Assembly: GCF_016863615.1 (NCBI RefSeq)
Contig: NZ_BOPF01000013.1
Span: forward strand, 124,001 to 188,000
Length of the DNA stretch: 64,000 nucleotides
Reading direction: 5' to 3'
Origin: Virgisporangium aliadipatigenens
GTDB lineage: Bacteria; Actinomycetota; Actinomycetes; Mycobacteriales; Micromonosporaceae
Shown piece after piece: positions 17,895 to 26,500 of this stretch (positions are counted from its first letter, which is position 1; every line of letters begins with the position of its first letter). A program made the translations under genes and the position numbers. The notes beneath the pieces are model-generated. The model made no database searches, was not told the DNA's origin, and worked only from the letters and a program-made list of their open reading frames with translations.

Positions 17895-18710
17895 TCAGCC
17901 TCTGGGGGACGGCGCGTGCACCGTCCACGGATCGGTGTCCACATCGGACACCACGGTCTGCACGGGCACGTCGCCGCGCAGCAGCTCGGCGGCGCCGTCG
18001 AGCCAGGGCCGTTCGGTCGCCCAGTGCGCCGCGTCCAGCAGCGCCGGCCCCTCGCCCGACACGTGCTCGCTCGCCGGGTGATGCCGCAGATCCGCGGTCA
18101 GATAGACGTCGGCGCCGGCCGCCGAGGCGTCCGCGAGGAACGGATCACCGGCACCTCCGCACACGGCAACCCGTTCGACCGAACGATCCGGATCACCCGC
18201 GGCCCGGACACCGATGGTCGTGGGCGGCAGCGCGCGGGCAGCGGATGCGGTCAGCTCGGCGAGGGACATCGGCGCCGATAGCGAACCGATCCGCCCGGTG
18301 CCCCGCGACGGGTCGGCCGGCGACGGCCGCAACGGCCGGGTGTCGACCAGCCCGAGCCGCGCGGCGAGCGCGTCCGAGACGCCGGGATTGGCCACGTCGG
18401 CGTTGGTGTGCGCGGTGAACAGCCCGATGCCGGCCCGGATCAGCCGGTGCACGATGCGCCCCTTGTACGTCGTGGGCGCCACGCTCGACACCCCGCGCAG
18501 CAGCAGCGGGTGGTGCGCGACGATCAGGTCCGCGCCGACCTTCTCCGCCTCGTCCACCGTCTCGGGCACGCAGTCCACGACGAAGAGCACCCGCGCGGCC
18601 GGCGCCTCGGGATCGCCGAGCACGAGACCGACCCGGTCCCACGACTCGGCCCAGGCGGGCGGGTACCGCGCTTCCAGCGCGGCGACCACATCAGCGATGC
18701 GGGCAGTCAC
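17895..18710 (-). CDS. Nif3-like dinuclear metal centre protein
   Basis: 271 residues. The fold is marked by AHHPLLLRGVSSV (metal-binding His pair), LFTAHTNADVANPGVSDALA (His/Asn/Asp) and, near the C-terminus, GPALLDAAHWATERPWLD (His and Glu). Family members form hexameric rings with two metal ions per subunit; a GTP-cyclohydrolase-like or lipoate-linked hydrolase role has been proposed but not fixed. There is an 11-bp gap to the zinc-ribbon gene downstream, so probably one operon. Confidence 0.9.
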   Translation of the reverse strand: MTARIADVVAALEARYPPAWAESWDRVGLVLGDPEAPAARVLFVVDCVPETVDEAEKVGADLIVAHHPLLLRGVSSVAPTTYKGRIVHRLIRAGIGLFTAHTNADVANPGVSDALAARLGLVDTRPLRPSPADPSRGTGRIGSLSAPMSLAELTASAARALPPTTIGVRAAGDPDRSVERVAVCGGAGDPFLADASAAGADVYLTADLRHHPASEHVSGEGPALLDAAHWATERPWLDGAAELLRGDVPVQTVVSDVDTDPWTVHAPSPRG

Positions 18711-18737
18711 CCGCGCGAGGCTACCAGTGCGTCCGAC

Positions 18738-19289
18738 TCAGGACGGGCTGACCCGCGCACTGATCGCGTCGACCGCGAGCCGCCACGGGAAGGTGTCCAC
18801 AATGGAGCCTCCGGTGCCGGGCGGGAAGGTCGGGATCTCCCCGTCGCCGTACAGGACCGTCACCCCCCACTCCCGCAGCGCCGCGACGCTCCGGGGGAAC
18901 GCCGGATGCCGCGCCATCGCCTCGTTGGTGAAGGGCACCGCGACGATCGGGAGCCGCTTGCCCAGCCCCTCCACGATGAGGCCCAACGCGAGCGTGTCGG
19001 CGATGCCGGCGGCCCACTTGTTGACCGTGTTGACGGTCGCCGGCGCCACCAGCACGGCGTCGGCCGGCGGCAGCACGTCCGGATCACCCGGGAACTTGTA
19101 CCGGTGCCGCACCGGGTGCCCGGTCAGCTCGGCGATCTCCGGTACATCGAGCCACTTCAACCCGTCCGGGGTCGACACGACGCACACGTCCCACCCGTCG
19201 TCCTGCGCGTGCCGGACCGCCCCGGCCGCTCCGCGGGACGCCGGAGAACCGCACACGACGAGGTAGAGGACCCCTCGCCGGCCCGTCAT
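18738..19289 (-). CDS. Flavoprotein (PPC decarboxylase-like Rossmann fold)
   Basis: 183 residues with the FMN-binding flavoprotein fold: N-terminal LYLVVCGSPASRGA, then DAVLVAPATVNTVNKWAAGIADTLA, the classic flavin/active-site loop of 4'-phosphopantothenoyl-cysteine decarboxylase relatives, and VPFTNEAMARHPAF. It lacks the synthetase half of CoaBC, so it is a stand-alone member with unknown substrate. It follows the XRE regulator by 12 bp on the same strand and precedes Nif3 by 27 bp. Confidence 0.8.
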   Translation of the reverse strand: MTGRRGVLYLVVCGSPASRGAAGAVRHAQDDGWDVCVVSTPDGLKWLDVPEIAELTGHPVRHRYKFPGDPDVLPPADAVLVAPATVNTVNKWAAGIADTLALGLIVEGLGKRLPIVAVPFTNEAMARHPAFPRSVAALREWGVTVLYGDGEIPTFPPGTGGSIVDTFPWRLAVDAISARVSPS

Positions 19290-19301
19290 CGTGGAGTGCC
19301 G

Positions 19302-20531
19302 TCAGACGCCCACCCCCATGTGTTCCGCCAACTCGGCAACCGGCTGGGGTGGCGTTCCACGGGTGCGGCGCAGGATGTCACTGAGTACCTCCCGGGCGAG
19401 GGGCCGGCAACGGATCTCCGATGGCGCCAACCTATCCCCTTCCAGGAGCATTTCGCTCGCCCTGCTCACATCGCCCACCAGCGCGTATCCCCGGGCAATG
19501 TCGAGGAAATGGTGTGCCCTGCGCTCCGGCAGCAGCCGGGAGAACGCCTCCATGTTCAGCGTCTCGTGCACCTCGATCGCCAGGCGCCCCTCCCCCATCT
19601 CGACGGCCGCCGCGGCGCGGTGCAGGTGCACGTTCGTCGGCCCGAACGAGGTCCAGTAGTGGTTCTGGTCGCCGTCGAGCCCACGGGCGGCCTCCTCGGC
19701 ACCGGTGAGCAGGTCCCGCACGGTCGCCATGTCGCCGATCCGGGCGGCCGCCATGACGCCCTGGAGCAGGAGCGCGCCGTAGACGCTCAGCCGTTCCGCC
19801 GTGGTGTCCTCGGGGCCTCCGGGGGCCAGCCGGTTGGCGATGTTGACGTTGACCTCCAGCGCCGGGCGGGCCCGGCCCATCGACAGCAGCGCCAGCGCGA
19901 CCCGGTACGTGGCGGTACCGGCCAGCAGCGGATCGTTGGCCCGCTGCGACACCGCGATCGAACGGTCGCCGGCCAGCCAGCCCAGCTCGTGCTCACCGAG
20001 TTTGCGCAGCGTGCTGGAGGCGATCTGGTACACCTCGCCCAGCAGGTGCGCGGCGTCGGAGGACTGCTCCGTCCCCGCGAACGCCGTGTCCGCCGCCTGC
20101 GCGTCGCGCAACAGCTTCGGCAGGGCCCGCGCCAGCACCCCGTACTTGGCGTGCTGGTACGTCAGCCAGGCATGGCCGACGGCCTTGCGCATCTCCGGCA
20201 GCGCCGGCGGCTCCGGCGGCGCGTAGAAGAACGCGCTGATCTGGTCGTAGCGCTCGAGTGCGGCCCGGATCTCCTCCACCTCGACCTGGTCGATGCAGTT
20301 CACGCTGTCCGGACGCCGCTGCGGGTCCTTGCCCAGCAGCAGTTGCACGTCCAGTTGCAGCACGTCGGCGATCTCGTACACCACCGAGAACTTGTCCAGC
20401 CGGCGCACCCCGCGCTCGACCTTGTCGACCCAGCTCTTCGACTTGCCCAGGCGGTCCGCGAACACCTGTTGGGACATCTTCCGTCGAGTCCGCCAGTACG
20501 CCACCCGGCGCCCGATCGGCAGCTCGTCCAC
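19302..20531 (-). CDS. XRE-family regulator with TPR-like C-terminal region
   Basis: 409 residues. A helix-turn-helix lies at about 19-43 (MSQQVFADRLGKSKSWVDK). It is followed by about 330 residues of helical repeat sequence with Ala/Leu/Tyr spacing like TPRs, the layout of many actinobacterial XRE regulators whose C-terminal part senses a signal. It is divergent from a Prim-Pol-like gene across 202 bp that contain a perfect 17-bp palindrome, a likely binding site. Cotranscription with the flavoprotein downstream is likely. Confidence 0.85.
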   Translation of the reverse strand: MDELPIGRRVAYWRTRRKMSQQVFADRLGKSKSWVDKVERGVRRLDKFSVVYEIADVLQLDVQLLLGKDPQRRPDSVNCIDQVEVEEIRAALERYDQISAFFYAPPEPPALPEMRKAVGHAWLTYQHAKYGVLARALPKLLRDAQAADTAFAGTEQSSDAAHLLGEVYQIASSTLRKLGEHELGWLAGDRSIAVSQRANDPLLAGTATYRVALALLSMGRARPALEVNVNIANRLAPGGPEDTTAERLSVYGALLLQGVMAAARIGDMATVRDLLTGAEEAARGLDGDQNHYWTSFGPTNVHLHRAAAAVEMGEGRLAIEVHETLNMEAFSRLLPERRAHHFLDIARGYALVGDVSRASEMLLEGDRLAPSEIRCRPLAREVLSDILRRTRGTPPQPVAELAEHMGVGV

Positions 20532-20646
20532 GTCGGTTACCCCCTTGTCGCGACCGGCCGGCCCAAGGCCGATCGAGGTGATGCCCCGTCCGTGGCACGT
20601 CGCACGGTCTGTGCGGTCGTGCCGCCTCTCATCGATCTACCGTCTG

Positions 20647-20663
20647 TTCTGCAAGTTGCAGAA
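20647..20663. promoter_or_regulatory. Perfect 17-bp palindrome in the XRE/Prim-Pol gap
   Basis: TTCTGCAAGTTGCAGAA, two 8-base arms around a central G. A further half-site GTGCAACG follows at about 20680. It lies 84-100 bp upstream of the Prim-Pol start and 116-132 bp upstream of the XRE start, where a dimeric regulator could control both genes. Confidence 0.65.
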
Positions 20664-20733
20664 CCCTTCATATGTCGGGTGCAACGACCGGCGTAGGGAT
20701 CTGTAACGGCGGTCGACGAGAGGACCAGACGTA

Positions 20734-21357
20734 ATGCTGAGCCACCCCCCACCGTTCGGCCCCGGCCGCTACCTCCAACGGCTCATCCTGCGCCGCGCCG
20801 CCCAGCGGTACGCCGCCCGCAACTGGCCCGTCGTCCCCGGCGCCACCCTGACCGACGGCCGGTTCGACTGCGGGGAACCGGGCTGTCCGACCATCGCCCA
20901 ACACCCCGCCCTCACCGACTGGGAAAGCGAAGCCACCAACGACACCGGCCGGATCACCGACTGGTGGCGACTGCAGGATCACGGCGTGCTGCTGGCCACC
21001 GGGCGCAGCTTCGACGTCCTGGAACTCGCGGGCCGCGCGGGCCGTCAGGTCTCCCGGGCGGTCCATGGACCGATCGCCGTCGCACCCCGCCTGCGCTGGA
21101 TGTTCCTCGTCCGCGCCGGCGGGACCCTGCTGGGGGAACTGGCGGAGCACTCCGCGGTCGTCCTGCACCGCTCCGGCTCGTGGATCCCGGCCCCGCCGAC
21201 GCCCCTGCCGGAAGGCCGGGTGCGCTGGGTACGCACGCCGGAGAGCTGTGACTGGCGCCTGCCGGGCGCGGAGGAGGTGCAGCGCGCGGCGTTGGCCGCC
21301 CTGGCGTACGACCGGCAGCCGCGTCAGCTGTGGTGGCCCCAAAATCGAACAGCGTGA
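20734..21357 (+). CDS. Prim-Pol-like (bifunctional DNA primase/polymerase N-terminal) protein, probably non-catalytic
   Basis: 207 residues resembling the Prim-Pol N-terminal domain found in actinobacteria as a stand-alone protein. It has the Cys pair CGEPGCPTIAQHPAL typical of the group's zinc knuckle and GVLLATGRSFDVLELAG where active Prim-Pols have a DxD pair; here the spacing is Asp-x-x-Glu, so polymerase activity is doubtful. No helicase domain follows. The start has GAGAGGA nine bases upstream. Divergent from the XRE regulator, probably controlled by it. Confidence 0.7.
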   Translation: MLSHPPPFGPGRYLQRLILRRAAQRYAARNWPVVPGATLTDGRFDCGEPGCPTIAQHPALTDWESEATNDTGRITDWWRLQDHGVLLATGRSFDVLELAGRAGRQVSRAVHGPIAVAPRLRWMFLVRAGGTLLGELAEHSAVVLHRSGSWIPAPPTPLPEGRVRWVRTPESCDWRLPGAEEVQRAALAALAYDRQPRQLWWPQNRTA

Positions 21358-21487
21358 TCTTGTCGTGACAGTCCGCAAACATCACGCCAAACGTAGGCGA
21401 CGCCGCTCCACGGGTCGACACCCGCGCGGGTTCCCCCAATTGGTCCGAACGGCTTCCTGATGGGGCTTTTGCGTTTAAGACACGTCG

Positions 21488-21516
21488 CGGGCCACAGGAG
21501 GTGATCCTGAGGCCCG
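21488..21516. terminator. Hairpin between convergent genes, contains a 16S-tail complement
   Basis: CGGGCC-A-CAGGA / TCCTG-A-GGCCCG pairs with one internal A-A mismatch around GGTGA. It lies between the Prim-Pol gene and the convergent M50 gene, so it is probably a bidirectional terminator. The sequence AGGAGGTGATCC within it is the exact complement of the usual 16S rRNA 3' end. Confidence 0.55.
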
Positions 21517-21534
21517 TGACCGGCCGCTACGCGC

Positions 21535-24500
21535 TCAGCCGATGATCGTCGGGTCGTCGTCGGGTGGCGACGAGGACGAGGTCGGCGGCGGGTCGGGCGA
21601 CCTCGACGTGGACGAGGAGGTCGACGGCGACGGCGACGGGCTCGGCTGCGTTCCCGGCCCCTGCGTCGTCGGCACCGGCGGCGGCACGTTGGGCCCCCGG
21701 GTCGTCGGGCGCGGGCCGTTCGTGGCCTCCGGACTCGGCGAGTCCGAGGTCGACGGCGACGCCGACGGGGACTCCGACGGCGGGTCGACCTGCAGGGTCG
21801 GCGGCGGCGGCTGGCTGCTCGGGTCGACCGTCGGCCGCTGCGGCAGCGAACGCCCGTCGCCACACGTCGGCGCGGGACCGCTCGGTGCCGGCGCCCCGGC
21901 CAGCGTCACCTTGCCGACCGCGACCTGCGCGCCGGTCGGCTCCACGGTCAGCCGCGCGAGATTCTGCGTCACCACCGGCCCGGCCTGGGTCTGCACCGTC
22001 AGCTGGAACGGCCAGAACGCCGAGGACCCGCTGGCGGTGTCCACGAGCATGCGCCCCTTGCCGAGGTTGACCCGCCCGGTCGGCTGGATCGGGTGCCCCG
22101 ACGGGCTGAACAGCTCACCGACGGCCAGCTGGGTGCCGGCACACAGCACCGCCACCGAACCGCCGCGGAACGTCAGCCGCACCGCCGACCGCGCACCCGT
22201 GAGGATCGTGTCGCCGGCCCCGAGGTAGCGGTCCGCACCGGCGGCCAGCCCTTCCGGCGCACCCTCGACGGTCACCTCCGCCGTACCCGACTCCACCTGC
22301 ACCAGCACGCGGTCGGAGGGCATCTCCGCCCAGGCCGGCGCCGGCCAGAAGTTGGTGCCGGTGAGCAGAACGGCGAATCCGAGCACGAGCACCAGCAGCC
22401 AGCGCAGGCGGCGTTCGAAGTGGCCGTCCACGTCGCGGTCGATGTCCTGCGACGGCGGGCCGGGCGGCACCACCAGCGGCGCCGGGGGGCGCACCGAGTG
22501 CACGCCGCCGCCGGAGGCCGCGTGCACCGCGCCGGCGCCGGCGAGGGGGTGCGGGGCGGGCGGCAGCGGGGAGACGTTGGCCAGGCCGGGGAAGCGCCAC
22601 ACGCGCACATGGGTGCGGGCGACGGCCGCCTCACCAGGCCCCTCGTTGCCGAACGGGCCGATCACCGAGCCGCGCCGCACCTCCTCGCCGTCGTAGCGCT
22701 GCAGGGCACCGGCGGCGACCAGGGCCGCGTCGGCGGGGCCGTCGAGCACCAGCGGCGCACCGGGCGGCAGCGGAACGACCTGCGCCCGCGCCGTGATGCC
22801 CAGGTACGCCTCGGCCGACACGGTGGAGAACTGCGGCGTCTCGTCGAGCAGGTCCTCGAGTTCGGCCAGGTCGGCCGGGGGCGGGGAGGGCAGCTCGCCG
22901 ACGGCGTTGACCACCACACCCGACGGAACGGCAAGCAGCGTCGCCCCGATCGTGTACCACTCCAGGCTGGCCGGGTTGCCGGTGAGCGCGTTGGCGAGAC
23001 CGATCAGCCCGCCCGCGCCGATCCGCTGCCGGATGACGCCACCCGGGTCGCCCGGCCGGCGCGCCTCGGCGATGCCCTCGACCACCACGAACAGGTCGGA
23101 GACGGCCGCGCCGCGGTGCACCAGCGGCTCCCCGTCGCGGGGCCGGACCCAGCGCGCCTCGCGGCCCATCTCGGTCAGCGCGTCCGGGTGCAGCCCGCCC
23201 AGGCCGCTCGCCCGCAGGCCGTCCAGCCGGGCCGGCAGGTCCTCGTGTACCTTCGCGTCGGCCCTGCGCCGCTGCCAGCGCCGGACCGACCGCACGGCCT
23301 TGCCGCCCAGCACGTACAGCATCGGGGCGAACAGCGCGAGCACGATCACCAGCACGCCGAGCTTGCCCAGGAACCCGCCGTGCCACAGGCCGGTGAACAG
23401 GCCGCCCACGCGGTCGACCCAGATCCGCCACACGAGGTTGGCCGCGACGGCGAGCCACGCGACGGCGAGCATCCCGTACAGCGCGATCAGCCGGCCCTCG
23501 CCGTCCAGTTCGCGGAACTTGGGCGGCTTGCGCCGCAGCCGGGCCCCCACCCAGGCCAGCGCGCGGGAGCGCAGGTTGGGGATCTCCAGCCAGTCCATCA
23601 GCAGGTAGTAGCCGTCGAGCGCGATCAACGGGTTGAGGTTGAACAGCGCGTTCAGGTACCAGACGAACGCCAGCTTGAACGCCAGCGGCGCGACCGGCGG
23701 CAGCAGCAGCGCCAGCAGCGACATCGTCCCGGCGAGCACGAGGCCGGCGGCCGGTCCCGCGGCGGTCGTGACGATGCGCGCCCGGCGGCTCGACATCCAC
23801 ACGTCGGTCGTGTCGACGAACACGCTCGGGATGCCGAAGTAGACGAGGAACCCGGCGGCCGGCACCCGGCGCCCGGCGTGCTTCACGGCCAGCGCGTGCG
23901 CGAGCTCGTGACAGGCCAGCGCGAAGACGTTGCAGACCAGCAGCACGATCGCGCCGGTGAAGTAGGAGCCGCCGCTCAGGAAGACCGACTGGTCGCCGCG
24001 CAGCCACAGCACGCAGAACGCCCCGAGCCCCAGCACCCCCAGCCCGCCGAGGAACAGCGCCACGAGCCGGGTGAACAGCAGCTTGCCGCCGGCCCGGTAG
24101 AGGAAACCGACGAGCGGGTCGACGTTGGCCAGCACCATCCGCCGCCCCCGCGCGAACGCCAGTGCGGTCCGCACCAGCCGCCCCTTGGTGCGCACGGCCG
24201 AGAGCGTCTTGAACGCGTCGACCGGCAACTCCTCCAGCAGCCGGTTGCCGGCGAGGTCGGCGACGACGCGGGTGACCTGCTCGGGTGCGAGCCGGCCGGT
24301 GATCCGCGCGAAGTCGGCGACCAGCCGCGCGACGGAACGCTGCCCGTCCATGCACTCGACCAGCGCCCACTCCTCCGGCGTCAGCCGCAGGTAGCAGGGA
24401 TCCGCCTCGTCGGGCGAACGCAGCATCACGTACGTCGCGCCGCGGGCGCTCTGCAGCTCGACGACCTCGACGCCGTCGCGCAGGCGCGGGGTGGCCTTCG

Positions 24501-24621
24501 CGGGGTTGAGACGTTCGGACACCGCACGCCACACGTCCGCGTCGTGCGGACCGACCGGCTTACCGGGGGCCCGCCCCGCGAGCACCTCCCAGAAGTCCGG
24601 CCGGGATTCGACGATCGTCAC
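21535..24621 (-). CDS. PqqD-like / M50 metallopeptidase / cNMP-binding / FecR-like fusion membrane protein
   Basis: 1028 residues in five parts. Residues 35-130 resemble a PqqD-like peptide-recognition unit. Residues 180-450 are a multi-helix M50 peptidase with zinc motif HELAH (238-242) and the second ligand region NPLIALDG (330-337). Residues 470-570 resemble a cyclic-nucleotide-binding domain (PLVHRGAAVSDLFVVVEGIAEA). One helix spans 740-757, then an outside FecR-like beta domain (about 765-905) and a Pro/Ser/Thr tail (906-1028) like a wall-spanning stalk. It probably cuts a peptide within or near the membrane under ligand control. GTG start with GAGGAG upstream. The substrate is unknown. 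Confidence 0.8.
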   Translation of the reverse strand: MTIVESRPDFWEVLAGRAPGKPVGPHDADVWRAVSERLNPAKATPRLRDGVEVVELQSARGATYVMLRSPDEADPCYLRLTPEEWALVECMDGQRSVARLVADFARITGRLAPEQVTRVVADLAGNRLLEELPVDAFKTLSAVRTKGRLVRTALAFARGRRMVLANVDPLVGFLYRAGGKLLFTRLVALFLGGLGVLGLGAFCVLWLRGDQSVFLSGGSYFTGAIVLLVCNVFALACHELAHALAVKHAGRRVPAAGFLVYFGIPSVFVDTTDVWMSSRRARIVTTAAGPAAGLVLAGTMSLLALLLPPVAPLAFKLAFVWYLNALFNLNPLIALDGYYLLMDWLEIPNLRSRALAWVGARLRRKPPKFRELDGEGRLIALYGMLAVAWLAVAANLVWRIWVDRVGGLFTGLWHGGFLGKLGVLVIVLALFAPMLYVLGGKAVRSVRRWQRRRADAKVHEDLPARLDGLRASGLGGLHPDALTEMGREARWVRPRDGEPLVHRGAAVSDLFVVVEGIAEARRPGDPGGVIRQRIGAGGLIGLANALTGNPASLEWYTIGATLLAVPSGVVVNAVGELPSPPPADLAELEDLLDETPQFSTVSAEAYLGITARAQVVPLPPGAPLVLDGPADAALVAAGALQRYDGEEVRRGSVIGPFGNEGPGEAAVARTHVRVWRFPGLANVSPLPPAPHPLAGAGAVHAASGGGVHSVRPPAPLVVPPGPPSQDIDRDVDGHFERRLRWLLVLVLGFAVLLTGTNFWPAPAWAEMPSDRVLVQVESGTAEVTVEGAPEGLAAGADRYLGAGDTILTGARSAVRLTFRGGSVAVLCAGTQLAVGELFSPSGHPIQPTGRVNLGKGRMLVDTASGSSAFWPFQLTVQTQAGPVVTQNLARLTVEPTGAQVAVGKVTLAGAPAPSGPAPTCGDGRSLPQRPTVDPSSQPPPPTLQVDPPSESPSASPSTSDSPSPEATNGPRPTTRGPNVPPPVPTTQGPGTQPSPSPSPSTSSSTSRSPDPPPTSSSSPPDDDPTIIG

Positions 24622-24790
24622 CCTGAACGCTCCTCATGTACCAGCCGACAGCGCAGCGTAGAGCGCGAAGGAGGCACGGCGCCACCATCCCATTGGTCAG
24701 GCAACGCTGAGTACACACGTCGATGTCGTCCAGTGACACTCCGCATCGCACCGCCTTCCCGATCACGAAGATCACGAGAAATGACACGAC

Positions 24791-24820
24791 AGCCACCCCT
24801 CCGCCAAGAATGGGGTGGCT
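24791..24820. terminator. Hairpin downstream of the pentapeptide gene
   Basis: Perfect 9-bp stem AGCCACCCC / GGGGTGGCT with a 12-base loop. In the minus direction it lies between the pentapeptide gene (ends 24882) and the M50 gene (starts 24621), separating the two units. The rest of the 24622-24881 gap shows a 13-bp direct repeat at 24615-24627 and 24839-24851 and no convincing gene. Confidence 0.55.
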
Positions 24821-24881
24821 GTTGTGCCATTCGGTCATTCGTCACCCTGAAGATCCGCCCCGACTCGTGCGGACCGAGTCA

Positions 24882-26249
24882 TCAGGTGCCGAGAGTCGAT
24901 TCGACGGCTGCGCGCCCTGCGCGTCGACGAGCAAGCCGACGAGGTAGCCAGGTCCGTCTGGTCGCTGCCGCCTCTTCGACCTGCTCCCACGTGCACCCAT
25001 GCACCAACAGCAGGTTGGCTCGACTCAGGTCGGCACCCTTCATGCAGACTCCGCTCAGGTTTGCCTTCATGAGCCCGGCACCGGAGAGGTCAGCTCGCTC
25101 CATGTTGGCACCCGCCAGGTTCGCGCCCCTCAGCGCCGCAGCCGACAGGTCCGCACCCACCAATTGGGCGTTACGAAGCTGGGCGCCGATCAATACCGCA
25201 AAGAACAGATCTGCACCGTCCAGGGACGCTTCATCAAGATTTGTACGGTATAAGAACGCATTACGGAGAACAGCACCCACAAGGCTTGATCCAGCCAAGC
25301 TTGCCCCACTGAGTTCAGTTCTGACCATTATGGCGCGATCCAAGATCGCACCACGGGCGTCGGCAGACACGAACGACGCCATGGACGCCTCAGCCTCGAC
25401 TAGGCAAGCCTTTGCCAGATTGGCGGAGCGAAGTGAAGTCATCACCATGCAGCTTCCGTCAAAGCGGGCCTCGGCAAGGTCCGCGCCGTCGAGAATCGCG
25501 TGTTCGAGACGAGCCCCTGTCAACCGAGCCCGTCGCAGGCTCGACTCCGCCATCGCGGCTCCCGATAGATCGGCCTGGTCCAATCGCGAACCGGAGAAGT
25601 TGACCCGGTCAAGCCACGCTCCGGCCAGGTTCACGCCCCGCAGGTCCAGTCCGCTGAAGTTCAGCTGAACTGGATGCGCCTCCGGCCGTCTCGGCCTGCC
25701 GGCGATAACCGTAAGCGCCGCTTGCACGTCAGCGGCAGGTTCTGCCGGCATCGGCCTCCGAGGCCAGATGGGATTGTCAGGGTGACCATCGACTGACGAA
25801 CGCGGCGATCGGTCACGGACAAACGCCACCAGCACCTCCACGATGTCGGAGTGCAGGGACGCCGCGTCCAGCAGTAGCCGCTGAAGAGAGTGGATACCGC
25901 CGATGCGTATGTACAACTCCTCAGAGCCGAGCCGTTCGAGAGCCTTGGTAAACCGCTCGGTCGCCTGGCCTCGGTGCGCAAGACGGTAGTTGACTGCGGT
26001 GAAGGCGAGACCGGTCAGCACAACGAGCGCACCGCCGATCGATACCAGCAGAAGACGCGCGTTATGCGTCGCTGTCATCCGCTCACCTGAGGTGAGGTTG
26101 GCTCCCGACGGCCCCCGCAGCATCGGGTTGAGCCACTCCGGCGCATGTTCAATCGCGAACGCATACATGATCAGCACGACAACCGTTGCCAGGGAAGCGA
26201 CGAACCAAGGCGCGCCACGGCGCGCGCCGTACCTCAGCCGTTCATTCAT
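24882..26249 (-). CDS. Membrane-anchored pentapeptide-repeat protein
   Basis: 455 residues. Two membrane segments (about 14-34 and 67-90) lead to a helical region with ATERFTKALERLGSEELYIRIGG, a motif common in actinobacterial pentapeptide proteins. From about 195 there are some 40 A(D/N)LxX repeats such as LDGADLAEARFDG and LRGANLAGANMERADLSGAG, forming a right-handed quadrilateral beta helix. Such helices may mimic DNA or act as binding rods; the target is unknown. Base composition is clearly less GC-rich than the neighbours, with many A/T third positions, suggesting transfer or relaxed constraint. It lies next to tRNA-Val. Confidence 0.88.
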   Translation of the reverse strand: MNERLRYGARRGAPWFVASLATVVVLIMYAFAIEHAPEWLNPMLRGPSGANLTSGERMTATHNARLLLVSIGGALVVLTGLAFTAVNYRLAHRGQATERFTKALERLGSEELYIRIGGIHSLQRLLLDAASLHSDIVEVLVAFVRDRSPRSSVDGHPDNPIWPRRPMPAEPAADVQAALTVIAGRPRRPEAHPVQLNFSGLDLRGVNLAGAWLDRVNFSGSRLDQADLSGAAMAESSLRRARLTGARLEHAILDGADLAEARFDGSCMVMTSLRSANLAKACLVEAEASMASFVSADARGAILDRAIMVRTELSGASLAGSSLVGAVLRNAFLYRTNLDEASLDGADLFFAVLIGAQLRNAQLVGADLSAAALRGANLAGANMERADLSGAGLMKANLSGVCMKGADLSRANLLLVHGCTWEQVEEAAATRRTWLPRRLARRRAGRAAVESTLGT

Positions 26250-26352
26250 GCGACCAGGGTGATCGAGGATCTTGCATCACATCGGTCACCGGAACGCACG
26301 TCATAGGAAGACTTGAGGTGGGATCACCCTGGTGGGTGAAACAGGAGCGGGG

Positions 26353-26424
26353 TGGGCGCGGCAGGTTTCGAACCTGCGACCCCTCGCTTGTAAGGCGAGT
26401 GCTCTCCCACTGAGCTACGCGCCC
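26353..26424 (-). tRNA. tRNA-Val(UAC)
   Basis: Minus-strand cloverleaf of 72 bases. Acceptor GGGCGCG pairs with CGCGCCC, the D-arm is GCTC/GAGC, the anticodon stem is CTCGC/GCGAG around loop CTTACAA (anticodon TAC), the T-arm is GCAGG-TTCGAAA-CCTGC and the discriminator is A. CCA is not encoded. A minus-strand TATCAT at 26497-26492 could be its -10. It lies next to a low-GC gene, a usual position for integration, but no repeated tRNA end is seen. Confidence 0.95.
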
Positions 26425-26500
26425 GCGAACGTGCTCTCTGCCGGCGCGCTTCGCGGCTACGCCACAAAGAACCCGTAAGAGGGTTCGGAACATGATACCC

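Noticed and set aside
20734-21357. Prim-Pol-like gene as a plasmid or phage replication initiator
   Set aside because: The protein lacks the helicase half and the catalytic DxD, and no iterons or other replication genes are nearby.
26353-26424. Integrated element with att sites at tRNA-Val
   Set aside because: No integrase gene and no second copy of the tRNA 3' end found within the window.
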